64,000 nucleotides of DNA from Manis javanica (taxonomy: Eukaryota; Chordata; Mammalia; Pholidota; Manidae). How positions within the stretch are numbered: position 1 is the first letter of the stretch; each line of letters starts with the position of its first letter. The notes beneath the pieces are model-generated. The model was not told the DNA's origin and ran no database searches. It worked only from the letters and a program-made list of their open reading frames with translations. Of the stretch, positions 22,962 to 33,800 are shown one piece after another. The DNA lies in the NCBI RefSeq assembly GCF_040802235.1, contig NC_133169.1:40245034-40309033 (forward strand), read 5' to 3'. Position numbers and translations under genes: made by a program.

Positions 22962-25900
22962 ATGGCAATAAGTACATATCTTTCAATAGTCACCCTAAAT
23001 GTAAATGGACTTAATGAACCAATCAAAAGTCACAGAGTAATAGAATGGATAAAAAAGAAAGACTAATCTATATGCTGCTTAGAAGAAACTCACCTCAAAC
23101 TCAAAGACATGCACAGACTAAAAGTCAAGGCATGGAAAAACATATTTCAGTCAAACAACAGAGAGACGAAAGCAGGAGTTACAGTACTAATATCAGACAA
23201 AGTAGACTTCAAAACAAAGAAAGTAACAAGAGATAAAGAAGGGCACTACATAATGATAAAGGGCTCAATCCAACAAGAGGATATAACCATTTTAAATATA
23301 TATGCACCCAACACAGGAGCACCAGTATATGTGAAAAAAATACTAACAGAACTAAAGGGGGAAACAGACTGCAATGCATGCATTTTAGGAGACTTCAACA
23401 CGCCTCTTACCCCAAAGGACAGATCCACTGGGCAGAAAATAAGGAAGGACATGGAGGCACTGAATAACACAGTAGAACAGATGGACCTAATAGACATCTG
23501 TAGAACTCTACATCCAAAAGCAACAGGATATACATTCTTCTCAAGTGCACATGGAACATTCTCCAGAATAGAGCACATGCTAGCCCACAAAAAGAACCTC
23601 AGTAAATTCCAAAATATTGAAATTCTACCAAACAAATTTTCAGACCACAAAGGTATAACACTAGAAATAAATTCTACAAAGAAAACAAAAAGGCTCACAA
23701 CACATGGAGGCTTAACAACATGCTCCTAAATAATCAATGGATCAACAAAGAGATTAAAATAGAGATCAAGGAATATATGGAAACAAATGAAAACAACAAC
23801 ACAAAGCCCCAACATCTGTGGGATGCAGCAAAAGCAGTCTTAAGAGGAAAGTATATAGCAATCCAGGCACACTTGAAGTAGGAAAAACAATCCCAAGTGA
23901 ATAGTCTAACATCACAATTATTGAAACTGGAAAAAGAAGAACAAATGAGGCCTAAAGTCAGCAGAGGGAGGGATATAATAAAGATCAGAAAAGAAATAAA
24001 CAAAACTGAGAAGAATAAAACAATAGCAAAAATCAATGAATCCAAGAGCTGGTTCTTTGAGAAAATAAACAAAATAGATAAGCCTCTAGCCAAAATTATT
24101 AAGAGAAAAAGAGAATCAACACAAATCAACAGAATCAGAAATGAGAACAGAAAAATCATGAAAGACTCTACAAAAATACAAAGAATTATTAAAAAGTACT
24201 ATGAAAGCCTATATGCCAACAAGCTGGAAAACCGAGAAGAAATGGACAACTTCCTAGAAAAACACAACCTTCCAAGACTGACCAAAGAAGAAACACAAAA
24301 TTTAAACAAACCAATTACAAGCAAGGAAATTGAAACGGTCATCAAAAAACTACCGAATCAAAAAACTATCCCCGGGCCGGACGGATTTACCTCGGAATTT
24401 TATCAGACACACAGAGAAGACACAATACCCATTCTCCTTAAAGTTTTCCAGAAAATAGAAGAGGAGGGAATACTCCCAAACTCATTCTATGAAGCCAGCA
24501 TCACCCTAATACCAAAACCAGGCAAAGACCCCACCAAAAAAGAAAATTACAGAGCAATATCCCTGATGAATGTAGATGCAAAAATACTGAATAAAATATT
24601 GGCAAACTGAATTCAAAAGTATATCAAAAGGATCATACACCATGACCAAGTGGGATTGTACAACATTCGAAAATCAATCAACATCACCCACCACATAAAT
24701 AAAAAGGAGAAAAACCACACGATCATCTCCATCGATGCTGAGAAAGCATTCAACAAAATTCAAAAATCCATTCATGATAAAAACTCTCAGAAAAGTAGGT
24801 ATAGAGGTCAAGTAACTCATCATAATAGAGGCCATATATGATAAACCCACAGCTAACATCATACTGAACACCGAGAAGCTGAAAGCTTTTCCTCTAAGGT
24901 CGGTAACATGACAGGGATGCCCACTCTCCTCACTGTTATTTAACATAGTACTGGAGGTCCTATCCATGGCAATGAGACAAAACAAAGAAATACAAGGAAC
25001 CAAGATTGGTAAAGAAGAAGTTAAACTGTCAGTATTTGCATATGACATGATACTATGAACAAAAAACCCTAAAGACTCCACTCCAAAACTCCTAGAACTG
25101 ATATCAGAATATAGCAAAGTTGCAGGATAAAAATTAAAACACAGAAATCTGTGGCTTTCCTATACACTAACAATGAACCAATAGAAAGAGAAATCAGGAA
25201 AACAACTCCATTCACAATTGTATCAAAAGAATAAAATACCTAGGAATAAACCTAACCAAAGAAGTGAAAGACCTATACCCTGAAAACTGCAAGTCACTCT
25301 TAAGAGAAATTAAAGGGGACACTAACTAATGGAAACTCATCCCATGCTCATGGATAGGAAGAATTAATATCGTCGAAATGGCCATCCTTCCCAAAGCAAT
25401 ATACAAATTTGATGCAATCCCTATCAAATTACCAGCAACAATCTTCAATGAACTGGATCAAATAGTTCAAAAATTTATATGGAAACACCAAACAACCCGA
25501 GTAGCCAAAGCAATCCTGAGAAAGAAGAATAAAGTAGGGGGATCTCACTCACCAACTTCAAGCTCTACTACAAAGTCATAGTAATCAAGACAATTTGGTA
25601 CTGTCACAAGAATAGAGCCACAGACCAGTGGAACAGATGAGAGACTCCAGACATTAACCCAAACATATATGGTCAATTAATATACAATAAAGGAGCCATG
25701 GACATACAATGGCAAAACGAAAGTCTCTTCAACAGATGGTGCTGGCAAAACTGGACAGCTACATGTAAGAGAATGAAACTGGAACATTGTCTAACTCCAT
25801 ACACAAAAGCAAATTCAAATTGGATCAAAGACCTGAATGTAAGTCGTGAAATCATAAAACTCTTAGAAAAAGCATAGGCAAAAACCTCTTAGACATAAAC

Positions 25901-26759
25901 ATGAGTGATGTCTTTTTGAACATATCTACCCAGGCAAGGAAAACAACAGCAAAAATGAACAAGTGGGACTATATTAAGCTGAAAAGCTTCTGTACAGCAA
26001 AAGACACCATCAATAGAACAAAAAGTTACCCTACAGTATGGGAGAGTATATTTGTAAATGACAGATCCGATAAAGGCTTAATGTTCAAAATATATAAAGA
26101 GCTCACCCACTCAACAAACAAAAAACAAATAATCCAATTAAAAAATGGGCAGAGGAACTGAACAGACAGTTCTCCAAAAAAGAAATACAGATGGCCAATA
26201 GACACATGAAAAGATGCTCCACATCACTAATTATCAGAGAAATGCAAATTAAAACCACAATGAGGTATCACCTGACACAAGTATGGATGGCTACCATCCA
26301 AAAGACAAACAACAACAAATGTTGGCAAGGTTGTGGAGAAAGGGGAACCCTCCTACACTGCTGGTGTGAATGTAAATTAGTTCAATCATTGTGGAAAGCA
26401 GAATGGAGGTTCCTCAAAACGCTCAAAATAGACTTACCATTTGACCCAGGAATTCCACTCCCAGGAATTTACCCTACGAATGCAGCACTCAAGTTGGAAA
26501 AAGACAGATGCACCTCTATGTTTATCATAGCACTATTTACAAAGCCAAGAATTGGAAGCAACCTAAGTGTCCATCAGTAGATGAATGGATAAAGAAGATG
26601 TGGTACATATACACAATGGTATATTATTCAGCCATAAGAGGAAAACAAATCCTACCATTTGCAACAACATGGATGTAGCTAGAGTATATTATGCTCAGTG
26701 AAGTAAGCCAAGTGGAGAAAGAGAAATACCAAATGATTTCACTCATCTGTGGAGTATAA
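22962..26759 (+). pseudogene. L1 ORF2 endonuclease-reverse transcriptase (broken)
   Basis: Full-length span of about 1,265 codons, close to the family norm. The start ATG at 22962 opens with the endonuclease motif 'LSIVTLNVNGLN'; a stop follows about 35 codons later. The endonuclease part (23109-23729) keeps 'ILGDFNTPL', but the usual 'SRIDH' is 'SRIEH'. The reverse transcriptase part begins near 23897; '[13 protein letters not shown]' and '[20 protein letters not shown]' are clear, then a stop at 24608. The catalytic FADD-type motif near 25035 reads FAYD, losing one catalytic aspartate. The C-terminal cysteine-rich region survives near 26290-26400. The stop is TAA at 26757-26759. At least eight frame breaks or stops separate the open pieces, so no activity is expected. 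Confidence 0.9.
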
Positions 26760-27109
26760 GAACAAACGAAAAACTGAAGGAACAAAACAGCAGCAAAATC
26801 CCAGAACCAAAGAATGGAGTAACAGGTACCAAAGGGAAAGTGTCTGGGGAGGTTGAGTGGGTAGGGATGGATAAGTGGGGGGGAAGAAGAAAGGGAGTGT
26901 TATGATTAGCATGCATAAAGGGGGGGTGGGATAAAGGGGAGGGCTGTACAACACAGAGAAGACAAGTAGTGATTATACAACATTTTGCTATGCTGCTGGA
27001 CAGTGACTGTAAGGGGGTCTCTGTGGGGGACCTGGTAGAGGGGAGAGCCTCGTAAACATAATGTTCTTCATGTAATTGTAGATTAATGATAAAATAAGAA
27101 AGGGTGAGT
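26760..27109 (+). other. L1 3' UTR and ancestral L1 terminus
   Basis: G-rich 3' UTR (26820-27050) followed by the canonical L1 end 'catgtaattgtagattaatgat' at about 27069-27090. A short A-rich remnant (27091-27105) follows. In the second copy the same place carries about ten A residues (reverse complement of 62330-62344), interpreted as the poly(A) of the ancestral L1. Retroviral sequence begins at about 27110 with 'actccctgata'. Confidence 0.75.
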
Positions 27110-27420
27110 ACTCCCTGATAGGATAAAACTAACTGCAAATCACCGATTAATGCATGCTTTAAATATCCTTAATTTTGATCATTTAAAGGTTGTCAGATGA
27201 TCAGCTATGGAAGTACATTTTTCCGATAATATTCCTTTCTCTTAAAAAAAAAAAAGAAAAAAGGCAGTTCCTGTGTGGTGATCTCCAATAGGTTCTTCAC
27301 AATGGTATAAAGGGCATATCAAAGTGTGGGCAGGGGATTTGTTTGTGTTCATTCAGAGGATCGAAGCCTAATTTGGCTACCCTGAAAATGAAATAAGATA
27401 TGATATGAAGAAGAACTTCC
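27110..27420 (+). pseudogene. Retroviral integrase C-terminal fragment
   Basis: Reading across frames, the segment near 27265-27390 gives the betaretrovirus-type integrase C-terminal barrel, with a 'GRGFVCVHSEDRSLIW' run and an upstream QWYKGHI stretch in a neighbouring frame. Stops and shifts interrupt it. In the second copy the equivalent open frame is at 61875-62111. Envelope transmembrane sequence follows after about 100 bp, so the surface subunit expected between pol and the transmembrane subunit is missing in both copies. That deletion probably predates the spread of the lineage. Identification rests on the motif read by eye. Confidence 0.55.
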
Positions 27421-27543
27421 AACATCAACATTCTCTGGAAGAGTCATTGCAGAAGATGAACATCAAAAAACTTCAACAAAGATCCTGGTTCTGTTGCAGT
27501 TGTAGCTGCATTCATCCCACTGGTTCCTGGACTTCCCATTGGA

Positions 27544-27987
27544 ATGAAGAATGAGATATCTAAGCTGGCCTGTTCATACAGTAAAACAACAAATTTGACT
27601 GGATCTATACTGTCAGAACTCAACCAAGAATTAGGAAAAGTGCAAGTTACAGCACTCCAAAATCTTGTGACTATAGACTATCTACTGTTAAAAGAACATA
27701 TGGGATGTCAACAGTTCCCAGGAATGTGTTGTTTTAATTTGTCTGATTTTTCTCAAACTATTCAAATTCAGTTAGACAATATCCATCATATCATTGATAA
27801 GTTTTCACAAATGCCTAGGGTACCTAACTGGTTTTCTTGGTTTCACTGGATATGGCTGGTAATTGTAGGTCTGCTTTGGTTATGTCGCTGTATTCCTATT
27901 ATGTTAATCTGTGCACGCAATTTAATTGGTAGTTTAAAACCTATACACGCTTATGTTACACTACAAGAAGATATGTCAAAGAAATAA
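27544..27987 (+). CDS. Endogenous retroviral envelope transmembrane (TM) subunit, open frame
   Basis: 147 codons, uninterrupted. Similarity upstream in the same frame (about 27490-27543) includes a hydrophobic fusion-peptide-like run, so the ATG is an internal methionine, not the original env start. Visible features: possible glycosylation site N17-L-T, an 'LQN' heptad helix around residues 38-53 in the position of the so-called immunosuppressive domain, the C-X6-C-C motif (C55, C62, C63), a tryptophan-rich membrane-proximal stretch then a membrane anchor (about 96-123), and a short tail with 'AYVTL'. The family is a fusion subunit normally cleaved from an envelope precursor. The surface subunit is absent, so entry function is not expected. 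The covalent-type cysteine motif is of the alpha/gamma/type-D kind. The second copy carries a stop in the membrane-proximal part. Confidence 0.8.
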   Translation: MKNEISKLACSYSKTTNLTGSILSELNQELGKVQVTALQNLVTIDYLLLKEHMGCQQFPGMCCFNLSDFSQTIQIQLDNIHHIIDKFSQMPRVPNWFSWFHWIWLVIVGLLWLCRCIPIMLICARNLIGSLKPIHAYVTLQEDMSKK

Positions 27988-28912
27988 TCAATCTTCCCAT
28001 GTTTTCTTCCGTCTGCTACTTCTATAGCTTCTCTTCTTCCTTCATAATTACAAACCCTAAGTAGAATTCATGCCTCATGTCAAAATTACTGAGTATCATA
28101 ATTCTTCCAAGTGGTAAAGATACCTCAAGACAAATGCTGGGCATAGAAGCCACAGGGCATAAATCTGCAAAGAAGTAAAAAGCTAACCTTTTCAAACAAT
28201 ATTGCTTCTCTCTCACTTGCCAACTTTACATTTCCCTGTATGGCCCTGGAAGATGACTGGTTAGCCAGAGATGGGTAAGATTCCTCAAGGGAGGAACAAC
28301 CTAAGACAGGCAGAGTCGCAGGAGGTCGATCAAGTGAGAAATTGGAGATCAACAGAGGTGAGGCTTAGAACCTCAGCCCCCCACCCCCCCTGTTTTGAGA
28401 GAAATCTTCTGCATCCGTGGATGTTTTGTTGCCCTTGTCTAGCTTGGATTAATACTTAGTCCATAGGCACACACCTGATCATCTACATTTGCCCTCTTAC
28501 AGCACTAAACTATGTTTTCTACCTTATTCTTGCATCTACCACTTCAGCATTTTATTAAAAATAATAATAATAATGATAATAATAATAAGGGAGAAATGTG
28601 GGATTCACATATAAATCAAGTATAAAAATCAAACGAATAATCATAATTGACCTGACTGTTTATAGTTCATAATGCGTGATCAAAACCAAAAGTTTCTGTG
28701 ATGACTGCCCCTGCACTGTTCACCATGTAAGAAGTTATTCACTATGTAAGAACTGGTTCACCATGTAAAAACTTGTTCATTATGCCTCAGAAGATTGGAG
28801 ACTGTTGAGAATTAGGCATGGGGTTGATTAATGATTGTGCATTGAGTCCCCTATACAGAATTTTATTGTTGTTAGCAACCATATGATCAATAAATACAAG
28901 AGATGCCCTCTC
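27988..28912 (+). mobile_element. Post-env and LTR-like 3' end of the ERV tail
   Basis: About 600 bp of non-coding post-env sequence is followed by an AAT-type microsatellite (28556-28588) and a purine tract 'aataagggagaaa' (28584-28596). A possible LTR start 'TGTGGGATTC' follows. Next come three 19-bp tandem units beginning 'ttca[c/t]' at 28719, 28738 and 28757, then a terminal region carrying AATAAA. The block 27995-28775 is shared with the LTR element at 45509-47347 and with the second chimera. Whether the purine tract is the true polypurine tract is uncertain, because the shared copy at 46500 lacks it. Confidence 0.65.
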
Positions 28913-28920
28913 AAAAAAAA
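28889..28920 (+). terminator. LTR polyadenylation signal used by the chimeric L1
   Basis: AATAAA at 28889-28894 is followed 18 bp later by 'gccctctc' and an A-run starting at 28913. The same end, 'gagatgccctctc' plus A, closes two other insertions (17859-18112; minus strand near 60550). The repeated endpoint shows that cleavage at this viral site defines the 3' end of the retrotransposed RNA. Confidence 0.8.
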
Positions 28921-28943
28921 TTTTAAAAAAAATTAATAAATGA

Positions 28944-29170
28944 CTGAAAATCTAGGTTATGGAGACATTTTCATGTTTATTATTACCAGTATATACACTT
29001 TGTCTAAGTAGGAGACACACCATTCATTCTTCTATGCAGCAACAACAGAAAAAGTTATTTATTCTTTTATTATATGCCTGCTAGTTTCTAGCAGTTATTA
29101 ATTTTATATACAATAGATTTATTTACTATTGTTTGTCGGGGGTTTTTGTTGTACATATGAGTGAAATCGG
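28944..29170 (+). repeat. Continuation of paralogous block C
   Basis: After the chimeric insertion the sequence again parallels block B from about 12700. Compare 'gcctgctagtttctagcag' near 29080 with 'gtctgctagttgcaatcag' near 12829, and 'gtacatatgagtgaaatcgg' at 29151 with 'gtacatacaaatgaaatcag' at 12894. Paralogy then stops where B enters the minisatellite. Confidence 0.65.
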
Positions 29171-29400
29171 GGTGGGGGAATGGGTGAAAAAAGTGAAGGG
29201 GATAAAGAGATGCAAACTTCAATTTATAAAATGAATAAGTCAGAGGAATGGAGCTACAAAATAGAGAATACAACCAATAATACTGTAATATTATGGTATG
29301 GTAATAAGGGCATCTACACTTACTAAGGCAAGCATCTAGTAATGTGTGTAATTATTTAGTCACTGAATTGTATATTTGAAACCAATATAATATTGCATGA
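29171..29400 (+). mobile_element. Old L1 3' UTR fragment, sense
   Basis: G-rich start 'gggggaatgggtgaaaaaag', then 'gatgcaaacttcaatttat', then the terminal 'gaaaccaatataatattgc' ending. It is the same 3' UTR type as 11396-11680. Confidence 0.55.
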
Positions 29401-29874
29401 GAAGTATCTTACAAAAAGAAAATACATGGCTTCTGCCTTCAAGGTTCTTAGAATTGAGATAGTACATAGAATTGTATACAATGAAATAACAAATGTAATA
29501 GAAGTTAAATGCTCAAACAGGTGTGAAAAACACACAAGCAGCTGTCATGGAGTTGTGAAATCACAAATACTAGTGAAGGGTCCACACTTTTTTTACTGAG
29601 AAAGTGATTTTTTAAATCTCCTCTGGGTCTCAGGGGGCTGCCTCATTGTAGGGAAATGAGGATCAGTATTCCAGGAAATGAAATGAAATCAGCAGGTGTT
29701 TTTAACTGTAGTTCTAATAGTTAGAATCTCAAATTAAAATATGGCTGACATATTCATCATCAAGTACACAACAATGATTTCCCAAATTTCTAATCAATAT
29801 TCCCCTTGGATTTTTACTCTACCCTGTGCTTGGTGACTTCCTTCCCTCCAGAGAGACCCTCGTGCGGAGAGGGG

Positions 29875-30800
29875 GTGGACAGCTACAATCTCACCTCTGT
29901 GACTCACTTTATCCTCACGGGGCTCTCTGACCTCCCCGAGGTGCACTGTCCTCTCTTTGTGGTCTTTGCCTTCACCTACCAGGTCACCTTGGTGGGAAAC
30001 GGGGCCATTCTCTTGGCCACTGGGACGGAGAAGAAGTTGCACACATCCTTGTATTACTTCATGGCCAATCTGTTCTTCTTAGACATATTTTGCCCATCAG
30101 CTACTGTCCCACAGATGCTGAACAACCTCTTGACTGGGAATCACAGCATTTCCTTCCTGGGCTGTGCTTTGCAGCTTTATTTCCTGGTGGCCCTGGCAGG
30201 GACTTAGGTCTTCTTTCTCACTGTCATGGCTTATGACCAGTACATGGCCATCTGCTTACTCCTCCATTACAGCCTCATCATGACCAAGGCTCGCTGGACC
30301 CAGCTTGCAGCTGGGACCTGGGCAGCACGGTTTCTCCATTTCCTACTCCACATAGTGTTCACCTTCCGCCTGTCTTTCTGCAAGTTCAATCAGGTTAACC
30401 AGTACTAATGTGACATCCCCCCAGTTGTGGCCCTCTCTTGCTAATCCACCAACATAGAAGAAATGCTTATGTTTGTGGTATCAAATATCTTGGGAATTGG
30501 TGCCTTCCTAACCACCTTCATCTCTTATGTATACATCATATCCACAATCCTAAAGATCCAGTCAGTGGAAGGGAAGGCAAAGCCTTCTCCACATGTGCCT
30601 CCCACCTCCTGGTGGTCTGTTTGTTCTATGGCACAACCATCTTCACCTACATTCACCCCTCTACAAGTCACCACTCCCCAGACAGGGACAGACTCATTGT
30701 CATACTCCGTGGGGTTATGACCCCAATGTTAAACCCCATGATCTACAGCTTGAGGAGCACAGAGGTGAAAGGGGCACCTGGCATGGTCTTATGTGCCTAA
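29875..30800 (+). pseudogene. Olfactory receptor pseudogene (single exon)
   Basis: A seven-helix odorant receptor frame of about 308 codons, typical length. The N-terminus 'SYNLTSVTHFILTGLSDLPE' carries the usual glycosylation site and helix-1 lead. 'GNGAILL', 'LHTSLYYFMANLFFLDI', 'MAYDQYMAICLLLHYSLIM' (MAYDRY variant) and the C-terminal '[18 protein letters not shown]' follow. Defects: the expected start codon is GTG (29875-29877), with an upstream in-frame ATG only at 29806. There are stops at 30205-30207 (just before the MAYDRY region), 30406-30408 and about 30442, plus a frameshift near 30575-30590. The stop after VLCA is at 30798-30800. It is class II by sequence style; I do not assign a family. 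No other receptor gene is nearby. Confidence 0.9.
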
Positions 30801-30859
30801 GCGTGTTTACAGTGAGTGTAAGAGTAAAAAATAATGACCCAATACTCATTTTAGAATAA

Positions 30860-33800
30860 ATTTATAGGAAGAATTAATATAAAATAATTTTAATTGACAC
30901 AGAATATAGGCACATGAAAACTTATAGACATGCAAACATACAGATAAACAGTCTATCTGTAAGTCTACATATGGATATGTTTATGCTGAGTCTATGTCCC
31001 CATAACATTATTTCACTCCATCCTGTCTTTCCATATTTCTTTCAAATTACTATGTATTTATCTGCTTTTGTCCTTCTTTCTATGATCCTGTACGTTCTCA
31101 TATCTACCTGTCTCTTCAAAGAGAAGATGACTTTACTTTATCTCTGATTTAGATATCTAATTCAATTCCATATATTACTGTCATCTTACCTTGAACATGT
31201 TGAAAACTGTAAGCATCATCTTCTAACAGACACACACACACATGCACACAGTTTATCAGCTGCCATGTATTTTTGGCACTAATATTCCCCACCTACACAG
31301 ACTAAAATCCCTGAAAGCTGACTGTGCTTTGCCTTGCAGACCAGCGCTTTTGTTCAGAGTGATTAGGGGGATGATGATTCTGGGTTGATGTTCCTGGGGT
31401 GACAGGGTGCCATTCCCACTCTGTCCCCATTTCCTGTCATCTCTGGAAACAAGTAGGTTTTCTCTCTGCACTACTGCTTACGTGATTCCTTGCTTTATCT
31501 ACAATCAGGGATCATTTTCTCCACAGTTTGCCCCAACCTGGGAATCCCAGTTTGCTTCCAGGTTCAGTCCCCCGTCAGACGGTCTCTCTCTGCATTTCTG
31601 ATTCTCTTTTCACTTTTTGGCATTCATTATCTTCTCTCCTCTTTTCTGCATTCTGTCCTTCCTTTATCACTAGTGAATGTGTTTATATTATTCAAGACAT
31701 ATGTCAGCTCCTTTGCTGGACTGTTACTGATTTTCCAAATCATGTTCAAATCTTGTAAACAGAAAGTTTCATCATATGCATTTGTTCCACTTCAGCTAGG
31801 CTGTCAACACTGACTGCTGTGCTTCGGAAACAATTTCATTTTCCAAAATTCAGCATTGCCCTGAAATACATCATCTACAGCATTCCAGGGTTATTCATAG
31901 TAGTGGCTGGTCAATTGTCTGTTCGTCGATTTTATATAGTGGGAAAATCCATACTATCCTGGAGAAGCAAATAAAGTAATAGTGCTCTCTCTTATAATTA
32001 CAGATTTGTTTAATTTTTTTCTTCACATTTCATGACCTGTCTTAGAGTTTGCATGTGGTATGAAAGAATCAGGTCTTTGTATTAAAAAAAAATTCATGGA
32101 TTTTGTTAAATACATTATCATACAAAATTGAATAAAATCTAAAAAACCTAACCATTTGTTTATTTTATATTTCAGGTACTCAAATATTCATTTAATATGT
32201 CACCACTTATTGAAATGTAATACTCTTTGTGATCTTGGTGTTATAACAGTGTTGCACAAACCACCCTGAAATCTGATTCTGACCTATCTTCTCTCTTCCT
32301 TGAAATTTATGATCACCTGAGAAATGCGGGCCTAATAAGTTGCCAACTTCCTGAGCAAATTCTCACGGGATGTACCTGGCAGTGTAACAGCAATGTGGAC
32401 ACCCATGCAAGTTTACAGTAGGCATTCCTTTAAAGTTCAGGACACACTAAAGGGGGCGAATGAATTCGTTAAGTTTTGCTAACTACTGTGTCTCTAAATC
32501 ACTTGGCATTTTATGTTGATTACTGTAAAAACAGACTGACATCAATCGTGTATGAAAGAGGTACCAGGCAGATAGAAGGAAGTATAGAAGGGCATATAAG
32601 CTGCTGGCTATTGGGTGTGGAGGACTCAGGAGAAAAAATGGTAGAGTTGAGTCTAATTCCAGAGAAGCCTTGACTTCTGGTGGCCGCTGAGGCTGCTGGG
32701 CAGATGGCGGCACCTCACTCCCAGAACAGGGGTGTGCGGGTTCCATGGCATCCTATAGTCAGTCAGACAACTATTACTCTTGTCGTTGGGTCTGTTGTGT
32801 TCTCTGTACAAACCCTGACATTTCTGTGTGGCTGAGCAAGAGACTGGTGATTTGCTGGAGGATGACCAAGATATTATAGTGCTGGAATTACTATTTAAAC
32901 TTTCTTCACAGTATTGTGGATTCTAACACTGCAAACTGCATGCCAAAATGGTCATAAAAACAAGTCTCAGTATTTCAAAATGGTGCATACAAAATATGAG
33001 GGCATCCGACTTGTAATTACATAAGGGAAAGGAGAGCAGTCCCTTTGGTGAGAATATACATATTAACATGTGAGATACTTATTTTTCCTTCTCCTCAGCT
33101 GTGTTTCCATAGCAATGAACAGATGGAAACTGTCTTACTATAGACCCTCCCACGTTTTACAAGAGAAGGGTTCTTGGTGTTTTTGTGAGAAAGAATATAA
33201 TGGGCACAGAAAATCCATTGAGCATTAAACATGTATTTGGAGTTGTAGGGGTGAGAAAGGGAAGAGTACACACCTGGGGAGCTGGGACTTGGCAGGCCCA
33301 GGGTGGGTCCCACGGAGAACAAGAGGGGGCCTGTTTAATATTTGGTCTCAAAGGGGACAGGTGAAGTCCTCCTGGGGCTCAGGCTCACTCCACCCTCACA
33401 CCAGGCAGGGGGATTTTCAGCTGTATTTGATCCCCATTGGAACCATCATGTCCTGGGTATGTGTGATTTGTACTATGTTAATAATGGAGAAGTGTGATTT
33501 CTTACTATGGTAATAGATTTTGGATGACATTTGGGTCCATCTCTCCTCCATGTCGTAATTAGCTGATTTTGGCCAGCCTGTTATCTATAGTCTCCCTCCA
33601 CATCCCATAGGAAGAGCTTACACATAATTTGTAGAATATAAGCAAACATCTGGATGAATGTGAAAACCAGCCCTGTCCCCCTCACCCCACCCTGCTCATG
33701 TCTGTTTATCTACCTGCTATAACGCAAGAAACCATGGAACATGTTAGTGAATCCAGAGAGATTTATTAGTAACATGTGGTTAGAGGAGACCAAAACTTTC

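Larger units (their letters stand above)
21105..28928 (+). mobile_element. Chimeric L1-endogenous retrovirus element, near full length
   Basis: One insertion of about 7.8 kb bounded by an identical 15-bp duplication, 'aaaattaataaatga', at 21090-21104 and 28929-28943. Block B shows the empty target at 12687-12706. Order inside: L1 5' UTR (21105 to about 21900), ORF1 remains (about 21908-22689), ORF2 remains (22962-26759), L1 3' UTR with its own A-rich end (26760 to about 27109). Retroviral sequence follows: integrase C-terminus (to about 27400), envelope transmembrane subunit (ORF 27544-27987), a long post-env segment, and an LTR-like end with AATAAA at 28889 and poly(A) at 28913. The duplication encloses both halves, so L1 and virus moved as a single RNA. 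Both L1 ORFs are broken, so this copy is not autonomous. Confidence 0.9.

Noticed and set aside
28719-28790. CRISPR-like direct repeats
   Set aside because: The 19-bp units are contiguous with no unique spacers, and the DNA is mammalian LTR sequence.
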